Below are positions 37,920 to 50,255 of a stretch of 64,000 nucleotides of DNA, piece by piece. Numbering within the stretch: position 1 is the first letter of the stretch; every line of letters begins with the position of its first letter. The notes beneath the pieces were generated by a model. That model worked only from the letters and a program-made list of their open reading frames with translations, searched no databases and was not told the DNA's origin. Both the position numbers and the translations under genes were made by a program. Origin of the DNA: Capitella teleta (taxonomy: Eukaryota > Annelida > Polychaeta > Capitellidae); NCBI GenBank assembly GCA_000328365.1, contig KB291799.1:101753-165752 (forward strand), read 5' to 3'.

Positions 37920-39487
37920 CTTGATTCCAAAACAAACACAGGGAGCATTCATTGCGTGATCTCAGTTTCAACGTTATGATTTCTCGTGAAACACTGCAGC
38001 CTGCACCACAGAACATGGCCTGCACAGTGGGATATCTTCATAACGCATTCGAGATGCATGTGTAGTAGTCCGGTACTAGTTCACCCGACAACACAAACTA
38101 GGTTGCACTGCAATCACACCTCATTAATCCACCCTCCTTGGTTCCCATAGAAACAGGCAGATAAACGAAAAGGCCGGATTGCATAAGCCCGTAAGACTAA
38201 GTGCAATGGTATAAGAAGTATTTATTATCCAGAATCAAGGCCACATTAAGAGGGCTAACTGGTGTGCAGGTAAATTTACTGATAATATTCTCATGCGTTT
38301 ATATTCATGTCACACATTCTGCTTACTAGATGCACTTGAAAATTGTCTGGAAATAGTCAATTATTATAGATTTTTTTTCTGTCTGTTTTCCTTTCTTAAT
38401 AATGTACATGTAATGATGTTTGATTGATTTGAATTAGTTCAACATTTATAATCCTGCATAGACCAATTAATCAGCCTGCATAGCAACAATTACCTTAAAA
38501 ATAATATGCTATGTCAGCAATCAGTGGAGAGAAAACAGCTTTCTAGGACAAGTAACAGTAATTAAGATGAGATTTTATTTGCGCAATACGTGTAAATGAC
38601 AAGAGAATAGAGAAAAAAAAGTACTTGATAGATTCACAAGCAATTAAGAGCGTGTGACCATGCAGAAAAGAAAGATAATAACAGATATTTCTCATCACGC
38701 GTAACGACAGTTCCAATTCCACGACAGTTAGTGAATTATCAAATTAATAAACTGGTTAATTTAATCCTGGCATGAGAGGCGGGGAAAATGCACTGCTCAT
38801 TTAGTCGCATACATGCAGCTAATGATGCAGAATTGTGAGGGCATGACATCATAATGGAAGAAATTTATCAGCAAACTTCTCAGCGGGGTGGACCTATTAG
38901 AGCAGAATTATTAAATTGAGCAAGTGAGTGAAATCTCATCCATATGAGAAGTGGATTAGAAGCCAATTAAGTCTTTCACTTTTAACTTTTAAGTTTACAA
39001 AAATTATAAAAAAGGAAAAAAACATTTGAAGATAACACAAAGTACACCATGAAGATTGCAGTGAAATAAAATTTTAAAAACCTATAAATTATCCTGGCAT
39101 GAAAAATAAAATGAAAAAACACAAATCAAGAACAACTTTTACAGTAAGCTCCTTCAAGCGTTCAAGCACATTCATATAACAATCATGAGAATCTTGCATT
39201 CCAAACGATGAATTACATAAATGTTGAAATAAAAAGAACAGATTCAGATGCTTGTTATATTAAGGTGCATTATAACTTCAAGAGAGAAAAAGAAATGCAA
39301 TAAGAAATCAAATAAATAATAAAGATCGCTTTGAGCATTATCGCAATTAAGTGAAGCGTAAAATATTAATAAGTGCATTGAAAATAAACAATGGTTTTTT
39401 TTCTAACAGGGAAGGTGAATGGGGAGGGGAAGGGGGGGGGGACCCACAATCTATCACAGAACATTGAAAGTCATACGAAAGCACATT
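37920..39487. other. Intergenic, ZC4H2 promoter side, no gene seen
   Basis: AT-rich, with A-rich low complexity from 38990 to 39310 and a G-run at 39420-39441. Contains the presumed ZC4H2 promoter near 37930-38150 and the CEP57 3' end. Confidence 0.5.
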
Positions 39488-42400
39488 TCAGTCCCAAGTG
39501 ACATCATCTTGACGCAGAGTGGTCTGAATTTTCTTCAAGTCTTTGTAAAGATTGAGACTAGCTTGCGCTTTGCTGGTTGTCTCAGAGCCAATGACCAGGG
39601 GCCCTGCTGCTCTGCCCTTAGTACGCACAGTCGTAGTCACTTGCACCTCTCCGCCCAAGGAGCACCCGCTTGACCCGTAGCCACTGGAGGAAGTGCCGCC
39701 CGATGACGCCATCTTCTTCTTGGTTTTCTTTGACTGAGATTTAATTATGTAATCACTTGGTGTGCAATGTAGCATACTCACTCTTGTTTGGTATGCTCTG
39801 AGCCCCCCAATCTGGTCGCCTTTCATCTGCATCTTCGCCACAATGTGATCCAATTCTCGCTCTAAATCTTCTCTCGTCCCTTCGTTGCGACAGTCGGTTA
39901 TCTGCTTGCTCAGCTCCTCGTGTTCCCTGTGAAGTAACAAGTTCAGTCATCAAGCTTGTCAGCATTCACAATAACTCACATCGTCAGTTGGGAGAATTCC
40001 TCCTGCAGTTGAAGCAGAAGGTCGCTCAGTTCAGCCGCACTGGCGCGAGCGGTGGTTTCACGACGCACTTTATTTTGCTGAATCATACGAGCACTGCCCG
40101 GACAAGGGGGGCTAAAATGATTGTAAACATTGCGTGTGTGTTCACGGGGACTAGCACACAGCTGGGGATTATGCAGCTTCATCATGGAGAGAACCTCTTG
40201 GAAGTTGGCTGGCAGAGAGTGGCTCGGCCCTGTGGACTAAAGAGTGAACAAAATCAAAAACAGTTTCGGAAATCTTTCAACTGACTTTTCCAGCCGTGAA
40301 TGGCATCTCGGCAAGATTCAGTTTGTAATGATCGATTGGCTCCATGCCAGGAATCTTCTGAGCATCAGCTGACAGAGGCCGCTGCCCACAGCTGGGGCGG
40401 CTGACAGTGCCAGCCGTCATGTAATTGGGGAGGGGACGTGCCACGGAAGTTTTCTTCTTCTTCTTTTTCCCCTTCTTCGGTTTTCCCGTTCCATTTGCCT
40501 GTGATATAATCCTGTTTGCCTCAGCTGCCGTTTCTAACTAGAAACCAGAAAATAATTGATGAATATTGATAGCTAGTAGCCTCACATAAAAGGATGAGGA
40601 ACTTGTCATAAAAACTGACTCAACAAATGGTCCCCTTATCCTTTCCCAGTTTATTATCCCTTTAGATATGTCATCATGTAAGGATGCACTTAGTATTTTG
40701 AAGTAGATTGTAGAAACATCCATCAAGATTTGTATTGATTATTATATTTTCCTATCTTGGGTTGTGAAGGACATTTATTTTATTCATTCAATATTAAATC
40801 AAAAAAATAAACTAGACTGCATTGGACGCCGTACTACACCGCATTGTGAGAGTGATGGTTGCTTGTAGGCGGTTACATAATCAAATTACCAATGCATAAT
40901 TAAACATGCTCACTATGCTGTGTGGATGTGTGTGCCAGTAACACCTGCCTCGCATAATCACTCAAACGACAACTCAGGAGGCTCAAATTAATCACCTGCG
41001 CAACATGCAATCAATACTCAGCACTTGAACAAAGTGCACATAGGCATACACAATTTGTACATTTGCAAATAACAAATTAAAAACAAAAGTTCTAAATGAC
41101 CTTAGAAGTTTGGGACAAATGGCTCGGAATTAATATCCGTTTATGATAGGCAACCTGATCAAAAATCCACTAAGATCAATTGAAGGTGATCAGTTAGTAA
41201 AGAGGATTGCTGAATTGTAACAGGAAAATAATAGCAAAGCTTAATCCACCACGAAATGGAAATTACAAAAGGACTCAGATCAGAACAACCATTTAAAGAG
41301 CACCGGTCTTCATTGACAAATTCATTCAATGGTTATTACAGTAAAACCCCGCTAACTCGAATTTGAAGCGACCAGCGAAAACACTTCGACAAAGAGGGTT
41401 TTCGACGAATCGGGGTTTTCGAATTCTCAACATTTTGGTAACGTTATGATCTATGCGATGACGATATGATAGCGTAATGATCTCAAATTACATTATACAG
41501 TCAGACTCCGTTAATCCGCCGTCATGTAATCCGCCCTTTTCGTAATCCGCCATAAAATCTCAGGAACGAATCATTTGTAATGTTAATTGTGTCATGTAAT
41601 CCGCCCTTTTCATTAATCCGCCTCCAACCACGATTCTAGGGAACAAATCTACACTTTACCATTGTAAATAACACATGTAATCCGCTCCGGCCCCAAATAG
41701 CGTGTTGAAAACAAACATCAGCCAAGACACATCAATTGTCGGCGATTTCTTTGAAGTCGGGTCAGTTTAACAACAACTGACGCCTCCCCGTTTGTTTAAC
41801 GGCGATTCGCGTTGTTTAATTAACTTGTTGAGCGTTAAAATCGCAGGCGAAAATTTTTAATTTAATTTAAATCTTTAATTTAATTGGTCGCTGGGTTAAG
41901 CTATGTTCAGGAGCGGAACGAACGAGATGACAAAATGAGTGGAGATCAATCGAGTGGAGAAGCGAGTGGATCTGAGCCCGCGAAGGAAGTCTTGGCAGGG
42001 GAAGCGATGCAGCACGTGCGCGCATTAATGCTATAATTATAATATTTCGAGAGATTCGAGGAGTCAGAGGCAGCGAATCAAGAAAATAAAGATGAACTAC
42101 ACAGATTGGGCGTGATGGAACGGCTTATCACAAGCAGATTGAATAATGCCGCTAAGCAGAAAACCATCACCGATTTTTTCAACAATAAAAATCTTTAATT
42201 GGCCTCATGTGATCGTTTATGAGGTCTGTTTTACCTCCTGCTTCAATCCTAATGGTATATGCTGCTACGCTAATGCATGACATGGGTTTTTGGGGTTTTA
42301 AAATGACACACAATTTTGATCAATCAATTTGAAATGTAATCCGCCCTTTTCGAAAATCCGTCAGTTTTCTTGGGAACGGAGGAGGGCGGATTAACGGGGT

Positions 42401-44176
42401 CTGACTGTAATAGCGTAATGACCTACTCTTGAACACTTTAAAGCTGCCAACACATGAACAAAAAATTAAAACGATTTGTTTGTGTTGTTTATTGAACATC
42501 ATTTTGAAAAGAAAGATAAAATGATCGCCAGGAACTTGGTCTCCAGGGTTACACATGTGATCTTTCGTTTAGTCGCCATTATTGCAGAGATGTCACACAG
42601 AGATTCGTCGACAGACTGATTAATTTGTTGTGACGAATGATCGGGTGTCATACTGATGGGCAGAGTTTGTTTATTATTGATGTTTCTCGCCTATTCAACA
42701 TCTGAGGCTATACCGCTTTCTGTAATCGTCTTCATCAAAGACGCCTTCATGTGTTTTACTCCGATCGAAAATCCACTACATGCTCTCTCTTCTATTGTTA
42801 ACCAAGCATCGTGAACAAAAGAACGCTTGCTGCTAATTGAACCTTTGAACATGGTGGCTGATTTAATCGACACGATTACGCAAAGAAAAGACAGAGACGG
42901 AGACGCTGACCTCTGAACAATGCGAGACACACGAGTCGAACTCTGTTTGTAAATGATTGTCCAAAACAGTAAACAGAGTTGCGTTAATTGCAATTAGCGA
43001 AAGGGCTCTTTGATCTCAAAAAAAAAAAAAAAAACTTAGACGAATACGATTCGATTTTGCTCAAGGGACCGAAAAATATGTTTGAGGAACAGGGTTTTTC
43101 GACGAAACAGGGTTCAAAGAATCCGAGCAATCTGTAATGCTTGGATTCTTGATGTTTGGATTCTTCTATTTCACTAGAGATGCTAGCTGAGAACTCACCT
43201 GCGCTGCCTTCTCCTGCATGACTCTCCGATAGTGCTGCTCTTCACGCAGTTTTTCCTCCAGAGATCTGATTTTTCCCTGCACTCAGAATTAGCATAATGT
43301 ACGTCTTATCTTTCAGTCACGCTTACCTCAGCGAGTGACTGAGTGGCAGTGAGCTTCAAGTGGTCTCGTTCCAACTCTGAGATCTTATCCAGCTGACCAC
43401 GAACGCCGATGAGGTCATTTTCATTGTCCTGTTTCTCTTTGAGCAGAGATCGTTTGAGCGCTTGTGATCGTTCCTGTTCTGCGCTTGAGACCATTCTCCT
43501 CATGCACTCCAGCTGCTTCTCCAGCAACAAGCATCGCTGCTCAGCTGAATCCAACTTGTGGTGAGCATCTGAGGGAGTATTGTGAGCACACAAAAAAGCC
43601 AACACTTCCGTGGTACCTGTGACATGCGTCGTGTCTGCAAGTCCTGAGAGATCATCATAATTGTATCTATTTTCACTGAAGTGAACCCTGCTATGATCAG
43701 CGGATGCTGTACCAGTGCTCTTGTTCAGAACGTCCTTGTACATGGTCGTTTCAGAGGCTAAACTTCGAAGATTGTCTTCGGCATTTACGCGCTCCAGTTC
43801 AAGTTTTCGAATCTTGTCTTGCAATGAACGTAACGCTGACATGACAGCTGCAATAATGAATGCAAATAAGAGACTGATTTGGGAAATACTGAAATGAAAT
43901 ACCTTTACGATGACTTTCAGTGAAATCTGTTGACGGTGGTGTTTCAATTTCTTCCTTGTATCTGTCATAGGTTGGTTGAGATGAAGGGGGATAGGGGCTG
44001 TATGAGGTGCTATTCAGGCCCGTGCCATCATGCAGCTTTTCCTGTGAGTTGGATATCAAGTCCTTGTCAAGAGCTGTGTGCAAGTCCGATGTCTCGGATG
44101 TCTTGTATTCTCCTCTCTTGAAGAAGCGTCGATGGATAGGAGGGCTCCCGAACACCACATTGTCGGAAGACTCCAT
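39488..44176 (-). CDS. CEP57: CEP57-family centrosomal protein, eight exons
   Basis: Minus-strand exons 43903-44176, 43617-43847, 43327-43568, 43199-43276, 40286-40537, 39980-40236, 39782-39926 and 39488-39733 give 574 residues (human CEP57 about 500). The N-terminal coiled coil opens AVMSALRSLQDKIRKLELER at residue 92, as in CEP57. A Lys-rich stretch follows, then EMPFTAGKSTGPSHSLPAN, a hallmark of the family, and the C-terminal microtubule-binding coiled coil ending LYKDLKKIQTTLRQDDVTWD. CEP57 proteins act in pericentriolar material with CEP63/CEP152 and attach to microtubules. Intron 4 is 2661 bp and holds nested pogo-like elements; introns 2 and 7 are 48 bp, stop-free multiples of three. 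The family has CEP57 and CEP57L1 paralogues; this may be the single ancestor of both. Confidence 0.94.
41339..43134. mobile_element. Outer pogo/Tigger-like element in CEP57 intron 4
   Basis: Begins TA|CAGTAAAACCCCGCTAACTC and ends GAATCCGAGCAATCTG|TA, so TA duplications flank CAG...CTG termini. The related block GGGTTTTCGACGAA occurs near both ends. The ends align only loosely (CTCGAATTTGAA against CTCGGATTCTTTGAA), so unity of the element is inferred. A 53-codon minus frame from 42846 (MFKGSISSKRSF...) may be a remnant. Confidence 0.4.
41498..42407 (+). mobile_element. Pogo/Tigger-type DNA transposon remnant, 910 bp
   Basis: Terminal inverted repeats CAGTCAGACTCCGTTAATCC and CAGTCAGACCCCGTTAATCC (one mismatch, extending to CGCC) are flanked by TA on both sides, the target site of pogo/Tc1-mariner elements. 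Sub-terminal GTAATCCGCCCTTTTC is repeated. Frame 42043-42198 encodes a transposase C-terminus ending KQKTITDFFNNKNL, with the PCNA-binding (PIP-box) pattern Q-x-x-I-x-x-F-F known from pogo transposases. The catalytic core is missing, so this is an internally deleted copy. Confidence 0.88.
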
Positions 44177-46189
44177 CTGAGAATTGATTTAATATTATTT
44201 CAAATTGGTATGTTATGAATTAAAGAGGATCTATGTTCATTTCAGAACCTTTTTTAATCGATTCTATGGGCTTTTGTGAGTGACGAGAGACCATTTTTGA
44301 AGTATTTGGTCAACTATGAATGACATTCAAGAAAAATTAAAATACGAATTTTTTGCTCTGGCAAAATAGCTTGAAACGAAATGAGTGCAAGATTTCTTTT
44401 ATGAGAGATCTGCTCACTCGACAGCTCCAATTGTTAACAATAGGAGAATTACTTTTATGCCGTCACGATGGTATAAAATAGAACCCGAGAAGAAAGCGAG
44501 ATTTTAAACCTCTCAAAATCGATGTATCTATGAATTAGCCCACACCAAGCGTATTGTCTAAATATTTGTCAGTCAAAAGGCGTATTTGTCTTTTGGGTTG
44601 CATCCTATATCATCCGTTACTAGTTCAAAACAATCAGAGGTCCTCTTTAAATAGCAAGAACTGAGAAACAGATCAGATTTTCAATAAGAATGGACTATTC
44701 CTTAATTGTTTTATTATAAGCTCATGCATGTATGCCAGTAAGCCTACATTATTGAATAATGGAGGCGATAGACTGATAGACAAAAAAAAAGAACATGCAT
44801 TAAAACGATAAAGCCTATAAAGAATTTGGCATCAACTGAGATAAAGAAAAAATTAAAATTTGGGGAAATTTTCACCATTCGATAATGCAGACCTGCCAAC
44901 TCACCTGCATTGAGCGGGTGTTACCCTCCCTCCCACTCACCCTGGACCCGTGCTGACTTCATCCCACAAACTCTCAGGGTTGAGGTCAAACTCTCCAGGG
45001 TTGGCAGGTCTAATAATACTATAATTATATTAGTATTGTTGCATCGCACTATTACTAGAAAGTCAAGGGAAAAAATCAGGATCAAATATTATTATTGACA
45101 CATTATTAATTCAGATATGTTTTAATCTCAAATCTCAATCTGGTAAGTGACTTAGTGAGTTAGTCACTTAACCGTACGTTTTTCTTATTTATATTTAGAA
45201 TTCCATCTATAAATAAATAAAAAATGAAAACCCTCGATTGTAATGACAATGCAATTTCAATCATACCACCAAATGTGTATCTCGCGCAAACAACGACCGC
45301 CTGCACTGTTATCCTACATTGCACATGAAAAGGTTCCGCGGCGAACGGCAGGCTTTGACAGGCACTGAGACAGAGCATTCACTGCTTTCAACTTATCATT
45401 GGCGCCGGGAGTTTTGAAATCAAGCGAGAAGGAGAAAACTGATCTTGGGCTTACGAGAGTCGGGATATCAATTCAAAAGGAGCAGGAGAAGCATGCGGTG
45501 AAGCAATTGTGTGGGATATAATGCACAGTCGTAGGCCTGGAGGAATCAAGGGAATTGAAGCTAAATGTTTCAAGTTTCCAACAACAAACTCAAAGATTGT
45601 ATCAATATCGAAATAGGTCACGACTTCCGCTTTTAGGTCATATTGCTTAAAATTGTTTCATATTAAGAGAGAGAGAGAGAAAAAAAAAAAAAAAAAAGAA
45701 GAAGTTGAGAGCACAGATAACAAACGATTTCGAAAACGGCCGTGATACGTCACATAAGACGGAAAGGCGAATCATGCGGACGCCAGGGTCCGCCATTGCT
45801 GTAGAGCCGAACTCAGCTGACTGACAGCGCGCGATGCTCAGTGTGATGTAGTGGTACATTTATATACACATATCAAAATAAATATTACATTTCATGCAGC
45901 ACATTCGCGAAATCTTGTTTAAAGGTCAACCCTAGGGTACTAACGTTTTATCAGCGCACTCATAATTCCATTTAATGTTGAACAAATCGATGACTTTTCT
46001 AAATTACGACTATAATACTTGTAACACCTACTTGATTAGGTCGGAAATCATTATGCATAAACATAATAATTTTACGCTATAATCTGTCAGCTGAAAATGA
46101 AGTAATTTATATCATTTTATTCACAAACTCAAGTTTGTACATTTTATATGAAAAACAAAAACAGTAAGTTTAACAGAACTGCAAACAGT
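44177..46189. other. Intergenic upstream of CEP57, no gene seen
   Basis: Holds a small MITE (44889-45011) and a poly-A/GA run at 45667-45705. A minus-strand ATGGCGGACCC near 45801 in a CpG-rich patch could be an upstream promoter/5' exon of CEP57 but lacks a convincing donor site. Confidence 0.5.
44889..45011. mobile_element. 123 bp MITE with AGACCTGCCAAC ends
   Basis: AGACCTGCCAAC at the left and GTTGGCAGGTCT at the right are exact inverted repeats. Inner TCACCTGCATTGAG and CTCTCAGGGTTGAGG halves are C/T-rich. Too short to encode anything. Confidence 0.65.
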
Positions 46190-47240
46190 ACTTAATTAAG
46201 AAAAAAAAAATAATAAAGTAGTGCATTAATTTCGATATGACTCAATATGCAGTCTATTGAGCCACACCGAGCTTCAAGTAATTCTTTTAAAACAGTGACA
46301 TTTGCAATATCGTGCTCTGAAATGGCGTTAAAATATTTTGCAAAAAGTACATTTTTCAAACAGTTTTTCGGCATGACTAAATTTTGCTGATCACATTGTA
46401 GGAATACTGATGTTTTTTATTTTTTTATTTTTAGCCACAACAGAATTAGAAGTAAGAGATAAGTTTGCACACAGTTGAATCAAAACATTATCCCTTTTAA
46501 AACAATTATTCCAAAAAGAAGCAAATCTGTACATAAGTTGTGTATCTAAGTCTTGTTGGTGCATTAACAGGTAAACATATTTTGATCTCGTGCGTATATT
46601 AAAATTAAGTAATCACTTAATACATTTTTTATAACAAACAATGAAATCATTTATATTACTTAGTGACCAAAGAGGAGAACCATAAAAACTTGTGCAATAG
46701 GATTTAAATAATGAACATAGAACATCAGGTGAACAGTGCTTGTAATGAGAGTACAAAACATTAATTTTTATAATCATATCCTTAGATAATTTAGACAGAT
46801 TTTTAGCATGTGTATCTTTTCCAATTAAAGTTCCTAAATGTAAAGTATTAGTGACATATTCTATGGGTTGGCCGTGGAGATAAAATGGTTGACAACAATG
46901 AATTCTTGAAGAGTTATTAAACAGGACAACGTGACTTTTGGTGCTATTGAATTTGACAGAATATTCAAGTGAAAACCGCTCACAAATTTCTATTAAGTGG
47001 GACATGGCTGAGTGAGTCGGTGCTATAAAAGTAAGATCATCAGCATAAGTTAAAGCTCCACAATAAACATGACCTACATAACATCCAATTTTTGATTTTT
47101 TCAAAGGCATTAAAAGTTCATCCATATAAACACAAAATAAAATTGGAGACAGCACTCCTCCCTGCTTAATTCCATTGCGGCAACTAAACGGAGCAAAAAC
47201 GGTATTTTGCCACCGAACAAGAAGAGTCTGACGTATATTG
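46190..47240 (-). mobile_element. LINE fragment, reverse transcriptase, minus strand
   Basis: Translating the minus strand from about 47240 gives RQTLLVRWQNTVFAPFSCRN, then GIKQGGVLSPILFCVYMDEL and TYADDLTFIAP (46613-47155), the RT motifs leading to and including the YADD active site. Further 3' pieces with stops follow down to about 46190. The 5' part (endonuclease, RT fingers) is missing, as expected of a 5'-truncated non-LTR retrotransposon. Jockey/CR1-like by general look; clade unsure. Confidence 0.85.
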
Positions 47241-47799
47241 ACTCAAAAAATCGACCACGCATTAACACATAAATTGGTAAAAATACTCAATTATATAGTC
47301 TTTTAGCTGTTTTTATTGTTAGATTTAGTGAGAATCAGTCGATTAAACGTCTTGTGACAAGTTATTAACCCTATAACTCAAGATAATAATAATTTAAAAA
47401 AAGAAATCAGACTCAAGGCGATGAATAATTTCATCATAACGCAATAAGTGGAGAGTGCACGTTTTGCTAGTGGTTCCCGCATTATCGTTGAATTTGTTAG
47501 CAAATTCTCAAAGTTTTGCTCCAAATTTTGCACTACAGGTGCATGAAAGTACCAGATCAAAAGATCCTCACGCATACTGCAACACTGGGTCAGTACAAGG
47601 TGTTCTTATCCGGACACCTTTCAGCCACTTGTGTCCATTTCATTCGGCTATTGACTCAGGTCGAGAGCACTGAGTGCACTAAAGGTTGACCCAAATATGT
47701 CACGCTCTTTGACCTGGCTGTGTCACGCTCTATTGCTTTGTTTATAAACAATACCTCGTGAACCATCAGCTGAGATATCAGCATGGCAAAGTTGACACT

Positions 47800-50255
47800 T
47801 GCTGCAGTGTGGACTCTGATAATTGAAACGATTTGATAACAAAAACGTTGATGGATGAACTGAAAGGTCTTAAGGGTGAAATGGACCGCAGAATGAGTGC
47901 CGTTGAGAAAAAAAATGAGCCCATCGACAACTCTCTCCTTGCCTGTCGCAGCCCCTGACCCAGGAAACACTGCCATTTGCCNNNNNNNNNNNNNNNNNNN
48001 NNNNNNNNNNNNNNNNNNNNNNNNNNNNNNNNNNNNNNNNNNNNNNNNNNNNNNNNNNNNNNNNNNNNNNNNNNNNNNNNNNNNNNNNNNNNNNNNNNNN
48101 NNNNNNNNNNNNNNNNNNNNNNNNNNNNNNNNNNNNNNNNNNNNNNNNNNNNNNNNNNNNNNNNNNNNNNNNNNNNNNNNNNNNNNNNNNNNNNNNNNNN
48201 NNNNNNNNNNNNNNNNNNNNNNNNNNNNNNNNNNNNNNNNNNNNNNNNNNNNNNNNNNNNNNNNNNNNNNNNNNNNNNNNNNNNNNNNNNNNNNNNNNNN
48301 NNNNNNNNNNNNNNNNNNNNNNNNNNNNNNNNNNNNNNNNNNNNNNNNNNNNNNNNNNNNNNNNNNNNNNNNNNNNNNNNNNNNNNNNNNNNNNNNNNNN
48401 NNNNNNNNNNNNNNNNNNNNNNNNNNNNNNNNNNNNNNNNNNNNNNNNNNNNNNNNNNNNNNNNNNNNNNNNNNNNNNNNNNNNNNNNNNNNNNNNNNNN
48501 NNNNNNNGCGGATGGGCTGGGAAAAATTCCCTGCTGAAGTTTGGCAGCAAGACCCAACCCAGTTTTTCCGATGTCAGCGTTTTGGCCATGCAAGCACCAC
48601 CTGTCGCTCAAAACCCCGTTGTGTCAACTGCATGACTGAGAACCCCCGCACTTCCCTATGCTCAAGAGACACTCAATGTGCTAATTGCAAAAGCCAGCAC
48701 AAAGCATCCAGCAAGTCTTGTCTATCCTACATCAAAGCCAAAGAAAGAGAACATGGACAGCCATAACATCCGGATAACGAACATTAGAGGCCATGTATCC
48801 AACTTTGACTCTTTCTGTCTTGAAATCGAACTCGCCCATCCATACCTTGTTATAATCACAGAAACATTCCTATCACTAGATGTACCTGACCAAGCGCTTC
48901 TCATACCAGGCTACTCATTTTTCCGCAGAGACCGCCGCACACACTCTATTATCGCTCTTCACTTTGCCTTCGACGTCTAACTAGCCTAGAGACACAGGAT
49001 TATGAAGTCATATGCTTCTAAGCAAGCACGAGGAAGCATGACATTATCGGCTGTGCAGCATACTGGCCTACTGGGTCAGACTTGGACATTACACAACATC
49101 TGCAACATGCCTTATATGAAGTTAGCATTGAGTTCAACACAATCGTCCTTCTCGCCAGAGACTTCAATGCTCACCACCCTGACCTCAGTGAATCCATGAG
49201 CACCAACACGGCCGGCCGCCTCCTCCAAAGATTTGCAACTGTGAACACTCTGACCCAAGTAATTCAAGCCCCAACCCGAGTCCCCGCCCACAGCTCCTCT
49301 TGTCTCGACATCCCTCTTACAAACATACCAGAGGAAATCAATTTCCTTGGTGTGTACCCTGGCACATCTGACCAAGGTGTTGCCTGTGTTGACCTAAAAA
49401 CAACTTTTGTAACCACCCATACTGAAGATAGTGCAATCATCTGACCCTGGCTCCACTTTAACACGCATAGCACTAACTGGAAAACCGTCAATGACCACTT
49501 TTCCAACATCAACTGGCATCACCGCTTTGCTGCATGCAACGTTGAAGAAGCCTGGACTCTATTTAAGGATGCATATGAAGAAGTACTTGGGAGACTCTCA
49601 AAGAAATCCCGGCCGCTTAGCCTGAGAACCAATCATGAAAGACAGCAGTACAATACTTTGAATCAAGAGCTGATCCACCTAAGGGCAACCCAGCAGGCGG
49701 CCTGGAGCCTACACAGTACAGCTTGCACCCAAGAAACCCATCAAAGCCTAGTAACAGCCCGCCAAGAATTCGCACTAGCCTGTGCAAACCACATTCGCCG
49801 TACTGATGAAGCAACTGTGAAGAAAATGACAAAGTCAAGCAATGCCAAGCAGTTGCACAAGTACTGCAAGCAGCTGTACAGAGGCTCAGCTGTCGAAGAG
49901 GCCATTCCCATAATGACGATTGATACTGAAAGCTACATCACTGCCAAAGACAAGGCGGCAGTCCTCAATTAGACCTTTATTGCCAAGTCCCGAGCCTCAT
50001 CCCAACCCCGGTTTCCCAGTCTTAGGAAGAGAACAGACTCAGCACTGGGCGATATCCTCTTCAATGAGTATTGTGTCAAAAAGATCTTGCAGGACCTCAA
50101 TATCAACAAAGTCTCTTGTCCAGATGGAATTCAACCGAGCACTTTGAAGAACTGCTCAGACAGTCTCTATGTCCCCCTGGCTATTCTCTACACCAAGAGT
50201 TTCACAGAAGGAATCATCCCAACTGAGTGAAAACTGGCTGCCGTTGTTCTCGTTT
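47800..50255 (+). mobile_element. LINE copy 1: ORF1 zinc knuckles, endonuclease, RT start
   Basis: Before the gap, KTLMDELKGLKGEMDRRMSA suggests an ORF1 coiled coil. After it, 48508-48766 encodes gag-like knuckles (FRCQRFGHASTTC, CVNC, CANCKSQHKASSKSC), the first knuckle having lost one Cys. 48755-49440 encodes an AP-endonuclease (VIITETFLSLDVPD, LLIPGYSFFRRDR, ARDFNAHHPDLS) in shifted frames, and 49440-50230 a linker and RT start (VSCPDGIQPSTLKN) with several stops. It ends where the second LINE begins at about 50256, so the 3' half is lost. Inactive. Confidence 0.85.
47982..48507. other. Assembly gap (N), 526 bases
   Basis: Run of N inside LINE copy 1. True length and content are unknown; it likely spans most of the ORF1 region. 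Confidence 1.

Noticed and set aside
45647-45859. Minus-strand frame starting near ATGGCGGACCCTGG
   Set aside because: Runs into a poly-pyrimidine translation; no donor site found. Kept only as possible CEP57 promoter sequence.
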